Below are positions 16,500 to 25,790 of a stretch of 64,000 nt of DNA, in pieces (the stretch's first letter is position 1; each line of letters opens with the position of its first letter). The notes under the pieces were generated by a model, which saw nothing but the letters and a program-made list of their open reading frames with translations, did not search any database and was not told where the DNA came from. The stretch is taken from assembly GCA_042408595.1 (NCBI GenBank), contig JBHOQX010000114.1, positions 1 to 64,000 on the forward strand, read 5' to 3'. This DNA comes from JBHOQX01 sp042408595. GTDB lineage: Bacteria; Chloroflexota; Chloroflexia; Chloroflexales; Roseiflexaceae. A program made the translations under genes and the position numbers.

Positions 16500-17327
16500 A
16501 TGGCGCGCGATGCCGATGACTTATATATCATCAAGGGTCCAAAGACGCTCTATGAGATGACGAGCGCCGAGGTGGCGGCTGCGCTTGAACACACCAGGAC
16601 AGTACTGATCCCAGTAGGCGCCACCGAAGACCATGGCGCACACCTGCCGCTTGGCACCGACATGTTCGAAGCGCGGGAGATCTGCCGTCGCACGGCCGCC
16701 GCGCTCACGGCGCTCAACTGCCCGGTGGTGATCGGCCCGACGATCCCTTTCGGCGTCTCGACCTTCCATATGGGGTTCCCGGGTACGATCACCCTTACCT
16801 CCAGCACGCTCATCCTGGTGCTGAAGGAGGTAATGCTGAGCCTGTACCAGCATGGCTTTCGCAATCTCTGCCTCATTCACGGCCACGACGGCAACCTGCC
16901 GCAGATGATGGTCGCCGCGCAGGATGTCGTCAACGAGACACCTGACGCGACCGTGGTGGTGATGAACTGGATGGTCGAACTGGCCAAAGCCTACGCTGCT
17001 GGCCTTGGCAAGAGCCGCAAGGGCGAATCGCACGGTGGCGAGGGCGAGACGGCGCGCATCCTCGCCACCCATCCCGAGCTCGTCGATCTCAGCAAGGCGC
17101 AGACGTTCTACCTCCAGCCGCACGAGCTGCGCAAAATCCAGAGCCCCGAGCATATGAAGACCGGCGGCGGGCTGTTCTACCCCACACGCAGCTACAAGGC
17201 GCTCACCCCGGTCGGCTCGATCGGGAGTCCCTCGCTCGCCACCGAGGAAACCGGCGAGCAGGGGTACGCGGTGATTGTGGATTGGCTCGTGGGGATCATC
17301 AAACGCGATTTCTTCGATGAGGCGTGA
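16500..17327 (+). CDS. Creatininase-family amidohydrolase
   Basis: A 275-residue metal-dependent hydrolase of the creatininase family, which opens cyclic amides or cleaves small amides. The expected metal ligands are visible: Glu in PVGATEDHGAHLPLGTD, Asp at the end of the same motif, His in IHGHDGN and Glu in HGGEGETA. GGAGG seven bases upstream sets ATG 16500. It is the first enzyme of the catabolic array, 40 bp after the regulator, and its stop overlaps a possible GTG start of the next gene. It need not act on creatinine; family members act on varied lactams and amides. Confidence 0.88.
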   Translation: MARDADDLYIIKGPKTLYEMTSAEVAAALEHTRTVLIPVGATEDHGAHLPLGTDMFEAREICRRTAAALTALNCPVVIGPTIPFGVSTFHMGFPGTITLTSSTLILVLKEVMLSLYQHGFRNLCLIHGHDGNLPQMMVAAQDVVNETPDATVVVMNWMVELAKAYAAGLGKSRKGESHGGEGETARILATHPELVDLSKAQTFYLQPHELRKIQSPEHMKTGGGLFYPTRSYKALTPVGSIGSPSLATEETGEQGYAVIVDWLVGIIKRDFFDEA

Positions 17328-17329
17328 CG

Positions 17330-18085
17330 ATGGCCCGCATCGCAGACAAAAGTGCGATCATCACCGGGGCGGCGGCGGGGAATGGCCAGGCGATCGCCCT
17401 GCGCTTCGCAGAGGAAGGGTGCAACCTCGCGTTGTCCGACGTCAATCTAGCCGGGGTGCAGGCCACGGCGCAGGCCTGCCGCGAGCTCGGCGTGCGGGCG
17501 ACCGCCGAGCAGACCGACGTGACCGCCCGCCGCGAGGTGGAGGCGATGGTAGCGAGCGCCTTCGCCACGTTTGGCACCGTCGATATCCTGGTGAACAACG
17601 CTGGCATCTTCTTCAACGCGGCCTTCGAGGAGATGAGCGACGAGCAATGGCGGCGCATGATCGACACCAACCTGACAAGCGTGTTCCTGGTGAGCCAGGC
17701 AGTGATCCGGCGTTGGCTCGACGCCGGGCGGGGCGGCTCGATTGTCAACCTGGCCTCGATCAGCAGCTCGATCGCCTTTACCCGCTCGGCGCACTACTGT
17801 GCCGCCAAAGCGGGAGTGGCGGCCCTGTCGCGCTGCCTGGCGCTCGAATACGGCCCGCGCGGTATCCGCTCCAATTGCCTGGCGCCAGGCATTATTGAGA
17901 CGGCGATGACCCGTCCGGCGCTCAGCGACACAGCAACCGTCGAGGAGTGGATGCGACAGATCCCACTGAAGCGCATCGGTCAACCCCGCGATGTCGCCGA
18001 TGCGGCGCTGTTTCTGGCATCCGATGAGTCGGCGTATATCACCGGCGCTATGCTGTACGTCGATGGCGGCTGGATGGTGCTGTAA
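17330..18085 (+). CDS. Short-chain dehydrogenase/reductase (SDR)
   Basis: A 251-residue NAD(P)-dependent oxidoreductase. It has the Rossmann glycine motif TGAAAGNGQA near residue 11, NNAG, the catalytic Ser region NLASISSS, the active-site YCAAK and the C-terminal ITGAMLYVDGG. The glycine motif ends GNG rather than the common GIG. I start at ATG 17330, with GAGG seven bases upstream; a GTG at 17324 overlaps the preceding stop and would add two residues. It is coupled to the creatininase-family gene. Substrate unknown. Confidence 0.9.
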   Translation: MARIADKSAIITGAAAGNGQAIALRFAEEGCNLALSDVNLAGVQATAQACRELGVRATAEQTDVTARREVEAMVASAFATFGTVDILVNNAGIFFNAAFEEMSDEQWRRMIDTNLTSVFLVSQAVIRRWLDAGRGGSIVNLASISSSIAFTRSAHYCAAKAGVAALSRCLALEYGPRGIRSNCLAPGIIETAMTRPALSDTATVEEWMRQIPLKRIGQPRDVADAALFLASDESAYITGAMLYVDGGWMVL

Positions 18086-18138
18086 GAACGGAGGGAAGGA
18101 GGGGAGTGGCTCTCTCTTCGCTGTTCTCGCGAGGCGGT

Positions 18139-18891
18139 ATGGGTGAACGATTGGCAGGCAAAGTCGCGATCATCACGGGAGGTTCGTCGGGGATCGGCCT
18201 GGCGAGCGCACACCTCTTTGCGGCCGAGGGAGCGCATGTGCTGATCGCCGCCCGGGACGCCGAACGCGGCGAGGCGGCGGCGGCGGCGATCCGCGCGAGC
18301 GGCGGGGTGGCCCGCTTTGTCCGCTGTGACGTCACCCATTCCGGCGACGTCGCGCACCTGGTCGAGACTGCCCTGTCGATGTTTGGCCGTCTGGACATCA
18401 TGTTCAATCACGCCGGCGCCAACCGGGCCGCGCGCATCACCGAGCTTGATGAAGATGCGTGGGACGCACTGCTGGCGGTGAACCTGAAGAGCGTCTACCT
18501 GGGGTGTCGCTTCGCCATCCCGGCCATGCTGGGGCAGGGCGGTGGATGCATCATCAACACGGCTGGCACGTTCGGACTGGTGGCACGCCCGGCCCAGGCG
18601 GCTTACTGCGCGGCCAAGGCCGCTGTTATTCATCTCACGCGCCAGGTCGCGCTCGACTATGGCACACAAGGGGTGCGCGTCAACTGCATCTGCCCTGGCT
18701 ATATCGATACACCGCTGACGGCGAGCGTGCCCCCCGAGGTGCGGGCAGCGATCATCGCATCCCAGCCGCTACAACGCGCCGGCCGACCGGAAGACATCGC
18801 AGAGATGGCATTGTTCCTTGCCTCGGACGCCAGTAGCTTTGTCACCGGGGCGGTGTTCCCGGTTGACGGTGGGCAGCTCGTGGCGGGGTAG
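18139..18891 (+). CDS. Short-chain dehydrogenase/reductase (SDR), second
   Basis: A 250-residue SDR with TGGSSGIG at about 13-20, the acidic DV after the third strand, NHAG where most SDRs have NNAG, catalytic Tyr/Lys in YCAAK and the end VTGAVFPVDGG. ATG 18139 is preceded by GAGG; a GTG at 18106 is possible. It follows the first SDR by 53 bp. The two SDRs are clearly different proteins and probably catalyse separate steps or act on different stereocentres. Confidence 0.9.
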   Translation: MGERLAGKVAIITGGSSGIGLASAHLFAAEGAHVLIAARDAERGEAAAAAIRASGGVARFVRCDVTHSGDVAHLVETALSMFGRLDIMFNHAGANRAARITELDEDAWDALLAVNLKSVYLGCRFAIPAMLGQGGGCIINTAGTFGLVARPAQAAYCAAKAAVIHLTRQVALDYGTQGVRVNCICPGYIDTPLTASVPPEVRAAIIASQPLQRAGRPEDIAEMALFLASDASSFVTGAVFPVDGGQLVAG

Positions 18892-18920
18892 CGCCACGCA
18901 CTGCGCAGTACAGGGTGCCT

Positions 18921-19307
18921 ATGGAACTCACACCGATCCTGACCGACGCTGCGCCGATTCCAGGCAGCGGCTATAGCCAGGCACTGAAGGTTGGCAACCT
19001 GGTGATCACCTCGGGCTACCTCGGCACGCACCCCGATGGCTCGGGCGTGGTTAAGGGCGGCTTCGAGGCCGAGGTGCGTCAAGCCCTCGACAATATTCGT
19101 GCCGTGCTGGCGGCTGCCGGATGTGGGCTCGACCGGGTCGTGCGGGTCAATGTATCGCTCACCGACATGGGGCGCTTTGGCGAGATGGACCGGATCTACC
19201 GTGAGTACTTCGCGCCGCCCTATCCAACCCGCAACACCATTGGCGTCAATGAACTCTGGGGCGGGGCGCAGGTTGGCTTCGACGTGTGGGCGGTTGTTCA
19301 GGAATAG
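18921..19307 (+). CDS. RidA/YjgF-family protein
   Basis: A 128-residue RidA-superfamily protein, typically a trimeric enamine/imine deaminase. It shows GYSQALKVGNLVITSGYLG, the FGEMDRIYREYF helix and the PTRNTIGV strand, whose Arg corresponds to the substrate-carboxylate-binding Arg of active RidA proteins. The start is ATG 18921, with a GTG at 18915 as alternative. In a catabolic array with a PLP lyase and amine-releasing hydrolases it probably hydrolyses a reactive imine, but other subgroups act in catabolism of specific aromatics. Confidence 0.88.
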   Translation: MELTPILTDAAPIPGSGYSQALKVGNLVITSGYLGTHPDGSGVVKGGFEAEVRQALDNIRAVLAAAGCGLDRVVRVNVSLTDMGRFGEMDRIYREYFAPPYPTRNTIGVNELWGGAQVGFDVWAVVQE

Positions 19308-19425
19308 TTCACCGGATCGATCCCGTCGCAGCAGGCAGGCGCGATCTCGTCCGCTTCACATACCCTCAAGCGCGCACGGTTGTGGCGCGCCACGCCAGTC
19401 TCTGGGCGCAAGGAGTGGTTAGGAC

Positions 19426-20634
19426 GTGGAGCACCCGATTCTTGCAACATTCAACCCACACGAACCGGTTGATCTGGCCCGACAACTGATCCGTATCCCC
19501 TCGCCCCTGTGGCAAGAGTCTGAGGTGGGGCGGTGGATCGCCGGCTGGTTGGCCGAGCGCGGCTTCGAGGTTGAGTTGCAGGCGGTCCCTCTATGGGACG
19601 GGCGCGTTACCCACCAGGCGATCGGGCGTCTGCGTGGCGACGGCAGCGGGCCAAGCGTCATGCTGTGTGGGCATACCGACACCAGCGACTGGAATGGGCG
19701 TCCCTTTCGCGAAGAGCAATGGACCCACGGCCCCTGGTCCGGCGATATAGTCGACGGCTACCTGTACGGTCTGGGCGCGATCAACATGAAAGGTGGGGTG
19801 GCGGCGATGCTGATGGCCGCCGAGGCGCTCCGCCGCAGCGGAAGACCGCTCAAAGGCGATGTCGTGGTGGCGTGCGTCGTGGCCGAGACAGGCGGCGGCG
19901 TCGGAGCACAGCATTTGATCGCCAGCGGCGTACGTACCGACTATTGCATTGTGACTGAGGCCAGCAACCTCGACGTTGGCACGATCTCGGTAGGGTATGT
20001 GCAGGGCAAGGTGCGGGTGCGCGGCGAGTTCAAGCATCGTGTGCCATATGTCAACCCGATCGAGAAGATCACCAAGGTGATCGCCGCGTTCGGCCCGTCA
20101 TACCAGCAGATCCCATCAGGCAGTTGGCTGCGCTACACGCCGCATGCGCTTCTCCCCGGCTTTCCGGCCATGGCCGTGCGCAATATCGAGCATTTTCAGG
20201 ATACGACCACGCTGATGTTCGATCTGCGGATCGTGCCTGGAATGACTCAGGCGAGCGTTCGTGAGGATCTGCAGGCGCTGCTGGATCGGATCGCTGCGGA
20301 CGACCCCGAGTTTCAGGCCGAGTTGATCATCCCACAGAGCGCGCAGCAGCCGAACATGCCGGCCCGCGACGCGACACCGGTGGACGCGCCGGTTGTCGCG
20401 TCGCTCATCCGCGCGCACGAGCAGGTCACCGGGCACACGCCGGTGGTAGGCGCCGGGCATCGTATTGGGGCGACGGCGGACACCTGCCATTTCAAAGGAG
20501 TTGGCATAACGTGCGTCGAATATGGGCCAGGCTACATCCCGATCTGGCCGATGGTGGACGAGCGGATCGAGGTGGCGCAGATTGTCACCGCTACGCGCGT
20601 GTTGGCGCTCACGGCGGCAGAGTTGGTAACCTGA
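19426..20634 (+). CDS. M20-fold protein with substituted metal ligands
   Basis: A 402-residue member of the M20 (ArgE/DapE/YgeY) fold. The first ligand motif is intact (CGHTDT, His83) and so is Glu178 in VTEAS. However, the bridging Asp of the DMKGG motif is Asn120 (GAINMKGG), the Glu-Glu pair is Glu154-Thr155 (VAETGGG), and the final His expected six residues after GPG is Pro375 (GPGYIPIWPMVDE). The intact relative at 32457 in this window keeps all of these. The start is GTG 19426, with an AAGGAG some distance upstream. It may be a pseudoenzyme, a binding protein or an enzyme with changed chemistry. Confidence 0.85.
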   Translation: MEHPILATFNPHEPVDLARQLIRIPSPLWQESEVGRWIAGWLAERGFEVELQAVPLWDGRVTHQAIGRLRGDGSGPSVMLCGHTDTSDWNGRPFREEQWTHGPWSGDIVDGYLYGLGAINMKGGVAAMLMAAEALRRSGRPLKGDVVVACVVAETGGGVGAQHLIASGVRTDYCIVTEASNLDVGTISVGYVQGKVRVRGEFKHRVPYVNPIEKITKVIAAFGPSYQQIPSGSWLRYTPHALLPGFPAMAVRNIEHFQDTTTLMFDLRIVPGMTQASVREDLQALLDRIAADDPEFQAELIIPQSAQQPNMPARDATPVDAPVVASLIRAHEQVTGHTPVVGAGHRIGATADTCHFKGVGITCVEYGPGYIPIWPMVDERIEVAQIVTATRVLALTAAELVT

Positions 20635-20701
20635 AGCGGGTAGAGCGGTCCGAGAGCGATGGGGGAGGGGAGAGGGCACAGGTGACTGGACGTATCTGAG
20701 A

Positions 20702-20838
20702 GGCTGTCTGCAACGCGCCCCGCGGGGGTGTTGGGGCTGCCGGCCCCCCAGACGACATCCTCACCTCGCCGACCGCGCGATGGGACATCAGGAGTCGTGG
20801 AGCGCGCAGCCCTCCAGATCTCTCCGCTTCAGACAGCC
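20702..20838. repeat. 137-bp element with 9-bp terminal inverted repeats
   Basis: GGCTGTCTG at 20702-20710 and its complement CAGACAGCC at 20830-20838 bound this intergenic stretch. The left end carries TGTCTGCAACG, which recurs at 47326 and 62846. It resembles a small non-coding mobile or palindromic element, with no coding potential inside. Confidence 0.45.
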
Positions 20839-20911
20839 GCTGAGAAGCCCGCTTGATCCCACCCCGCTCATTCGCCTACCGGCTCATGCGCACACCGCAC
20901 AGGGGGCAAGG

Positions 20912-21907
20912 ATGAACATAGGTTCTAACAACGTGCTCGACCTGTATACGCGCATGCTGCGCATCCGCCGCTTCGAAGAGCAGGTCGGCGCGCTGTTTGC
21001 GCAGGGCCAGCTCCCCGGCTTCGTGCATCTCTATGTCGGCGAGGAGGCGGTCGGGGCAGGGGTGTGCGCCGCGTTGCGCGACGACGACTATATCGTCAGC
21101 ACGCACCGTGGCCACGGGCATGTACTGGCCAAGGGCGGCGATATGAACCGCATGATGGCCGAGTTATTCGGCAAGGCCACCGGCTACTGCAAGGGCAAGG
21201 GCGGATCGATGCACATCGCCGATTTCAGCATCGGGATGCTTGGTGCCTGCGGCATCGTTGGCGGAGGAATCCCCGTGGCAGTCGGCGCCGGGCTGAGCGC
21301 CTGGTACCGCGGCAGCGACCAGGTGGCGGTCTCATTTTTTGGCGATGGTGCAGCGAACGAGGGCAGTTTTCACGAATCGCTGAACCTGGCCTCCACCATG
21401 AAGCTGCCGGTGATCTTTGTCTGCGAGAACAACCACTACGGTGAGTTTACGCCGGCCATCCGTGCGATGAACATCCGAGACATTGCCGACCGCGCCGACG
21501 GCTACGGCATCCCCGGTGTGATCGTCGACGGCACCGATGCGCTTGCCGTGTACGAAGCAGCGAAGACGGCGGTGGAGCGCGCCCGCGCCGGTGGTGGGCC
21601 GACCCTGATCGAGGCCAAAACACACCGTAGGAGCGGTCACGCCGAGGGTGAGCAGGCCTTCCTGGCCGGGCAGCAGTATCGCCTGCCGGAAGAAGTGGCG
21701 GCGATGGAGGCGAATGACCCAATCGCCCGACTCCACCGCATCATTGTCGCCCACGCCCTTGTGCCGAACGATACCCTGGAGGAGCTGGACCAGCGTATCA
21801 CCCAAGCGGTGGCTGGTGCAGTCGCCTTCGCCCGCGCCAGCCCCGATCCGCCGATCGAAACCCTCTACGAAGACATGTGGGTCGAGGAGGCTTCGCCTTC
21901 GGCTTAA
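20912..21907 (+). CDS. 2-oxoacid dehydrogenase E1 component, alpha subunit
   Basis: A 331-residue thiamine-diphosphate-dependent E1 alpha of the pyruvate/acetoin/branched-chain type. It has RIRRFEEQVGALFAQGQLPGF and HLYVGEEAVGAG near the N-terminus, the conserved HRGHGH and GGSMH, and the ThDP/Mg motif from GDGAANEG to ENN. It decarboxylates a 2-oxoacid and passes the acyl group to a lipoyl carrier. ATG 20912 is preceded by AGGGGGC. Unusually, the beta subunit gene lies 5.4 kb downstream at 27328, beyond a transporter and a P450 gene. Confidence 0.92.
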   Translation: MNIGSNNVLDLYTRMLRIRRFEEQVGALFAQGQLPGFVHLYVGEEAVGAGVCAALRDDDYIVSTHRGHGHVLAKGGDMNRMMAELFGKATGYCKGKGGSMHIADFSIGMLGACGIVGGGIPVAVGAGLSAWYRGSDQVAVSFFGDGAANEGSFHESLNLASTMKLPVIFVCENNHYGEFTPAIRAMNIRDIADRADGYGIPGVIVDGTDALAVYEAAKTAVERARAGGGPTLIEAKTHRRSGHAEGEQAFLAGQQYRLPEEVAAMEANDPIARLHRIIVAHALVPNDTLEELDQRITQAVAGAVAFARASPDPPIETLYEDMWVEEASPSA

Positions 21908-21983
21908 CGGCAGCCCGTGCATGGATGCACCCCTCGCTGCGATGCGCACACGGCACCAGATGGCTCACGGAAAGGGAAGTACC

Positions 21984-23723
21984 ATGACACAGGATCAACC
22001 GACTCCTGAGGCGCAGGGCGCCACCCGGCTCAGCCGACGCCGGTTCCTTCTGGCCCTCACGGGGGCTGCTTCGGCCTCGCTCCTGGCCGCCTGTGGCGCG
22101 CCGGCCGCACCCGCCCCAACGCCACCACGCGCCGCGGCCACCACGGCGGCGACGGCTGCTCCGGCCGCAGCGCCACCCCCGCCCGCGACCCCGCTGCCGA
22201 CGGCTGTGATCGAGGCGACCGCCGGCGCGAGCACCGGCGGCACGCTGGTGTTCGCCGCCGAGTCGGTGGGCGAGTCGCTCGAGCCGGGGTTGTGGAACGG
22301 GTTTGGCAGCAGCAATGTGCTCGACAACGTCTACGACAAACTGACCCGCCCGGGCATCAACTGGTCGGATCCGCCTCGCCCGGGCCTGGCCGAAACATGG
22401 GAGATCTCGCCCGACGGCAAGACCTACACCTTCAAACTGCGTCAGGGGGTCCGATTCCACGATGGCACCGACCTGAACGCCGACGCGGTCGTGCGGAGCC
22501 TCACCCGCATGACCAACCCGCAGGACAAGAGCTACGTGAAGGGTCTGTACATGAACGCCGAGTACGGGCAGTCGAACTGGAAGAGCCTGACCGCCGTCGA
22601 CGATATGACGGTGCAGTTGGTGCTCAAGGAGCCGGACGCGGCCCAGTTGTACCGCTTGTTCCACCCCGCCGCGGCGATTATGAGCGCCAAGGCGATGGAT
22701 ACCTACGGGGCAGCGGTGGGCACGAACCCGGTCGGCGCCGGGCCGTTCAAGCTCGAACGGTTTGTTGCGGGCCAGGAAGTAACGCTCAGGGCCTTCGAAA
22801 ACTACTGGGATGGCGGGCGCCCGCCGCTCGATACGGTGGTGGTGCGCGGCTACGCCGACGAGGGTGCGATGCTTGCGGCGCTCGAATCGGGCGAGGTGAA
22901 CTTCGCGCCCTACCCGCCCGCCTCGGCTATCCAGCGTCTCCAGAACGATACAAAGTTCAAAGTCGAGCCTGGCCCGCCGCTCGTCACCCTGTTCCTGGGG
23001 CTCAACCAGTTGCAGAAGCCCATGGACAACCGTGACGTGCGCCTGGCGATCAACTATGCGATCAACCGCCAGAACCTGATCGACGGCGTGCTGTATGGCC
23101 TCGGCGAGCTACCTTCGACGTTGATCAGCCCGGTGGAGCTTGGCTTCTGGGAACAGGGCCGCAAGATTAGCACACAGGACATCGACAAGGCCAAAGCGCA
23201 CATGGCGAAGTCGGGCCTGCCCTTGCCGATCGACATCACCTTCTCGTTTGAGAACAACCGCTTCTGGCCGCTGATGGCCGAGCTGATCAAGAGCGACTTG
23301 GAGGCGGTGGGCTTCAAGATCAGGCTCGAGAAGCTCGAGGCCGGCGCCTACAGCAACAAGGTGTTCACCGGCGAGACACAGCTCAACATGAACCAGCGCT
23401 CGTTGTGGGTGCCCGACCCAGACAACAAAGTGCGGCTGCTGCATTCGTCGCAGGGGAGTGCTCAATTCGAGACGGGTGTAGCGAAGACGGCATGGGGCCA
23501 GGAGATCTCGGTGCTGATCGACCAGGGCCGTTCCGAAAGCGATCCGGCGAAGCGCGTGGCGATCTATACCACCATCCAGCAGAAGATCCTGGAGGAGATG
23601 CCCTACGTCACGCTGGCCTACTACAAGAAGCCGCTTGCCATCGCAAAGAATGTCGTGGTGACCCCGCCGTCGGCGGTATCGTCGGAGCGGATCTTCCTGC
23701 ATAAGGTCTCGATCGCTGGGTGA
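21984..23723 (+). CDS. ABC transporter substrate-binding lipoprotein, family 5 (Dpp/Opp type)
   Basis: A 579-residue binding protein of the peptide/opine/nickel class. The N-terminus holds a twin-arginine motif (LSRRRFLLAL) and a lipobox (LLAAC), so it is probably exported folded and lipid-anchored, followed by a long Ala/Pro/Thr tether to about residue 75. The family 5 domain shows LVFAAESVGESLEPG, AETWEISPDGKTYTFKLR and VRFHDGTDLNADAV. AAAGGGAAG upstream supports ATG 21984. It feeds the permeases at 23890 and 24789. Confidence 0.92.
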   Translation: MTQDQPTPEAQGATRLSRRRFLLALTGAASASLLAACGAPAAPAPTPPRAAATTAATAAPAAAPPPPATPLPTAVIEATAGASTGGTLVFAAESVGESLEPGLWNGFGSSNVLDNVYDKLTRPGINWSDPPRPGLAETWEISPDGKTYTFKLRQGVRFHDGTDLNADAVVRSLTRMTNPQDKSYVKGLYMNAEYGQSNWKSLTAVDDMTVQLVLKEPDAAQLYRLFHPAAAIMSAKAMDTYGAAVGTNPVGAGPFKLERFVAGQEVTLRAFENYWDGGRPPLDTVVVRGYADEGAMLAALESGEVNFAPYPPASAIQRLQNDTKFKVEPGPPLVTLFLGLNQLQKPMDNRDVRLAINYAINRQNLIDGVLYGLGELPSTLISPVELGFWEQGRKISTQDIDKAKAHMAKSGLPLPIDITFSFENNRFWPLMAELIKSDLEAVGFKIRLEKLEAGAYSNKVFTGETQLNMNQRSLWVPDPDNKVRLLHSSQGSAQFETGVAKTAWGQEISVLIDQGRSESDPAKRVAIYTTIQQKILEEMPYVTLAYYKKPLAIAKNVVVTPPSAVSSERIFLHKVSIAG

Positions 23724-23732
23724 TCCGTGTGG

Positions 23733-23763
23733 GGGCGCGCACGGTGGGCTGCTTTGCGCGCCC
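23733..23763 (+). terminator. Hairpin after the family 5 binding-protein gene
   Basis: GGGCGCGC at 23733-23740 pairs with GCGCGCCC at 23756-23763 across a 15-nt loop. It starts 10 nt after the binding-protein stop and precedes the permease genes. Like the hairpin at 1750 it probably tunes expression of binding protein over permeases. Confidence 0.45.
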
Positions 23764-23889
23764 TCGTGGCGCTGGCGCGCCCGGGCGCATGCTTCGGCCG
23801 TCCCGACACGCCGCGGCGCGCCCATAGGGATGCCCCGCCGGGGCGTCCACCTGCGCCGACATGGCTGCAGCGTGGTAAGGAACGAACCA

Positions 23890-24789
23890 ATGGCTGCGAT
23901 CTCGACGCGATCGAGCCCGGCGAACGAAGCCCGCCGGCAGACGCAGGACGGCTGGCTCCGGCGCGCTGCCCGCCTGGCGTGGCGCGACCCGCTGTGCGTG
24001 CTGGGGGTGCTGTTTCTGCTGGCCGTGCTGCTCGGCGCCGTGCTCGCGCCCCAGCTCACCCCCTACAACCCAACCGTGCCGAATGTGCGCGAACGGCTGG
24101 CGCCACCCGGCCTGGCGCACCCCTTCGGCACCGACGAGCTTGGCCGTGATGTTCTCGCCCGTGTGCTGTTCGGTGCCCGCCCGATGATCATCGCGGGCTT
24201 CACCTCGGTGGGTGTGGCGCTGTTGCTGGGGGCGGCGATCGGCATGGCGGCGGCGTACGCCAGCGGCTGGGTTGATAACCTGCTGATGCGCTTCATGGAT
24301 GTGGTGCTCAGTTTCCCGGCGATCCTGTTTGCCATCCTGATCGTCGCGGCCCTTGGCGCCGGCCTAGTGAATGTGGTGATCGCGATCGCCTTCGCACTCA
24401 TCCCCGTCTTTGCACGCCTCAGCCGCTCGTTCGTGCTGAGCATCAGCCATCAGGATTATGTCCTGGCGGCGCATTGTTTAGGGTGTCGCCCCTGGCAGAT
24501 CATGCGTCGGCATCTGCTGCCGAACATGCTGCCGCTGCTGCTGGTGCAGACGACCGGGATGCTGGCGACCGCCTTCAGCACCTCGGCGGCGCTCAGCTTC
24601 CTCGGCCTGGGCGTGGCGCCGCCCACGCCCGACTGGGGCATGATGGTGAGCGACGGGCAGCGGCTGGTGTTCGATGCGCCGCACGTGCCGTTCTTTCCCG
24701 GCCTGGCGATCGCCCTGACCGTGATGAGCGTCAACTTCATCGGCGACAGCCTGCGCGACCATCTTGATCCTGCGCTACGGAGGCGCTGA
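23890..24789 (+). CDS. ABC transporter permease, DppC type
   Basis: A 299-residue permease with the DppC-type short N-terminal domain (WRDPLCVLGVLFLLAVLLGAVLAPQLTPYNP) and the HPFGTDELGRDVLARVLFGAR signature, then five further helices and the coupling region DYVLAAHCLGCRPWQIMRRHLLPN. It ends DSLRDHLDPALRRR, as the family does. The start is ATG 23890 with AAGGA upstream. Its stop overlaps the DppB-type start (ATGA). The gene order C then B is the reverse of the common dppBC order. Confidence 0.92.
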   Translation: MAAISTRSSPANEARRQTQDGWLRRAARLAWRDPLCVLGVLFLLAVLLGAVLAPQLTPYNPTVPNVRERLAPPGLAHPFGTDELGRDVLARVLFGARPMIIAGFTSVGVALLLGAAIGMAAAYASGWVDNLLMRFMDVVLSFPAILFAILIVAALGAGLVNVVIAIAFALIPVFARLSRSFVLSISHQDYVLAAHCLGCRPWQIMRRHLLPNMLPLLLVQTTGMLATAFSTSAALSFLGLGVAPPTPDWGMMVSDGQRLVFDAPHVPFFPGLAIALTVMSVNFIGDSLRDHLDPALRRR

Positions 24790-25790
24790 TGCGGTACCTT
24801 GTGCAGCGTATCGTTTGGCTGCCGCTGGTGCTTTGGGCGGTAGTGACGCTTACATTTCTTGTGCTGCGCCTGGCGCCCGGCAACCCGCTCGACGTGCTCA
24901 ATGCCCGTATGATCGAAAGTGACCAGATCGCGCGGGTGCGGGCCGAATGGGGCCTCGACCAGCCGCTCTGGCGGCAGTATCTGACCTTTCTGGGCGCGGC
25001 GGTGCGGGGTGATTTCGGCATCGCGCTCAGCTCGGGGGTGCCGGTGGCGCGGCTGCTTGGCGAACGGGTCGCGCCAACGATCGAGCTGGCCGTGGCGGCG
25101 CTGCTGATCAGCACCGTGGTGGGGGTGGGCGCCGGCGTGGTCTCGAGCGTCACCCGCAACCGCTGGCTGGACTACGGCGTACGCGGCTTTGCGATGGTCG
25201 GCATGTCGGTGCCGTGGTTTTGGGTGGCCATTCTGTTGATCGTCGTCTTCTCGGTGCGGCTAGGCTGGACGCCGGTGGGCGGCCGGATCACGGCCGGTAT
25301 CCCCTACACGACGATCACCAACTTTATGCTGGTCGACACGCTGCTGACAGGTAACTGGCCGGCGTTCTGGAGCTTTCTGCACCACCTGCTGCTGCCGTCC
25401 CTGGCGATCGGGCTGACCTCGGCGGGGTTTGTCGCCCGGATGACCCGCGCGGCGATGCGGGAGATTTTGCAGGCCGACTATGTGCGGGCGGCGCGGGCGC
25501 GTGGCCTGCGCGAACGCACCGTGGTGATCGGCCACGCCCTGCGCAACGCGCTGCTGCCGGTGTTGACGCTGCAGGGGCTACAGTTCGGCGCGCTGCTCGG
25601 CGGGGCGGTGATCACCGAGATCGTGTTCGCCTGGCCGGGGGTTGGGCGCCTGCTGCTCGACGGCATCCTGCGCCGCGACTACCCGATCGTGCAGGGGACG
25701 GTGATCTTCGTCGCGTTCTGCTATGTGATCGTCAATCTAGCCGTCGACCTGCTCTATCACGTGGTCGATCCGCGACTGCGACGGGCGTAG
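24789..25790 (+). CDS. ABC transporter permease, DppB type
   Basis: A 333-residue permease with the DppB start MRYLVQRIVWLPLVLWAVVTLTFLVLRLAPGNP, the WGLDQPLWRQYLTFL segment, six transmembrane helices, the coupling loop DYVRAARARGLRERTVVIGHALRNALLPVLT and the EIVFAWPGVGRLLLDGILRRDYP signature. It overlaps the upstream DppC-type gene by one base. No DppD or DppF ATPase follows, so the importer must borrow ATPases from elsewhere. The substrate is probably a metabolite of the array or a small peptide-like amide. Confidence 0.92.
   Translation: MRYLVQRIVWLPLVLWAVVTLTFLVLRLAPGNPLDVLNARMIESDQIARVRAEWGLDQPLWRQYLTFLGAAVRGDFGIALSSGVPVARLLGERVAPTIELAVAALLISTVVGVGAGVVSSVTRNRWLDYGVRGFAMVGMSVPWFWVAILLIVVFSVRLGWTPVGGRITAGIPYTTITNFMLVDTLLTGNWPAFWSFLHHLLLPSLAIGLTSAGFVARMTRAAMREILQADYVRAARARGLRERTVVIGHALRNALLPVLTLQGLQFGALLGGAVITEIVFAWPGVGRLLLDGILRRDYPIVQGTVIFVAFCYVIVNLAVDLLYHVVDPRLRRA

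Noticed and set aside
19382..19393. 12-bp palindrome GTGGCGCGCCAC upstream of the degenerate M20 gene
   Set aside because: No loop for a hairpin, no nearby promoter and GC-only content; not enough to call an operator.
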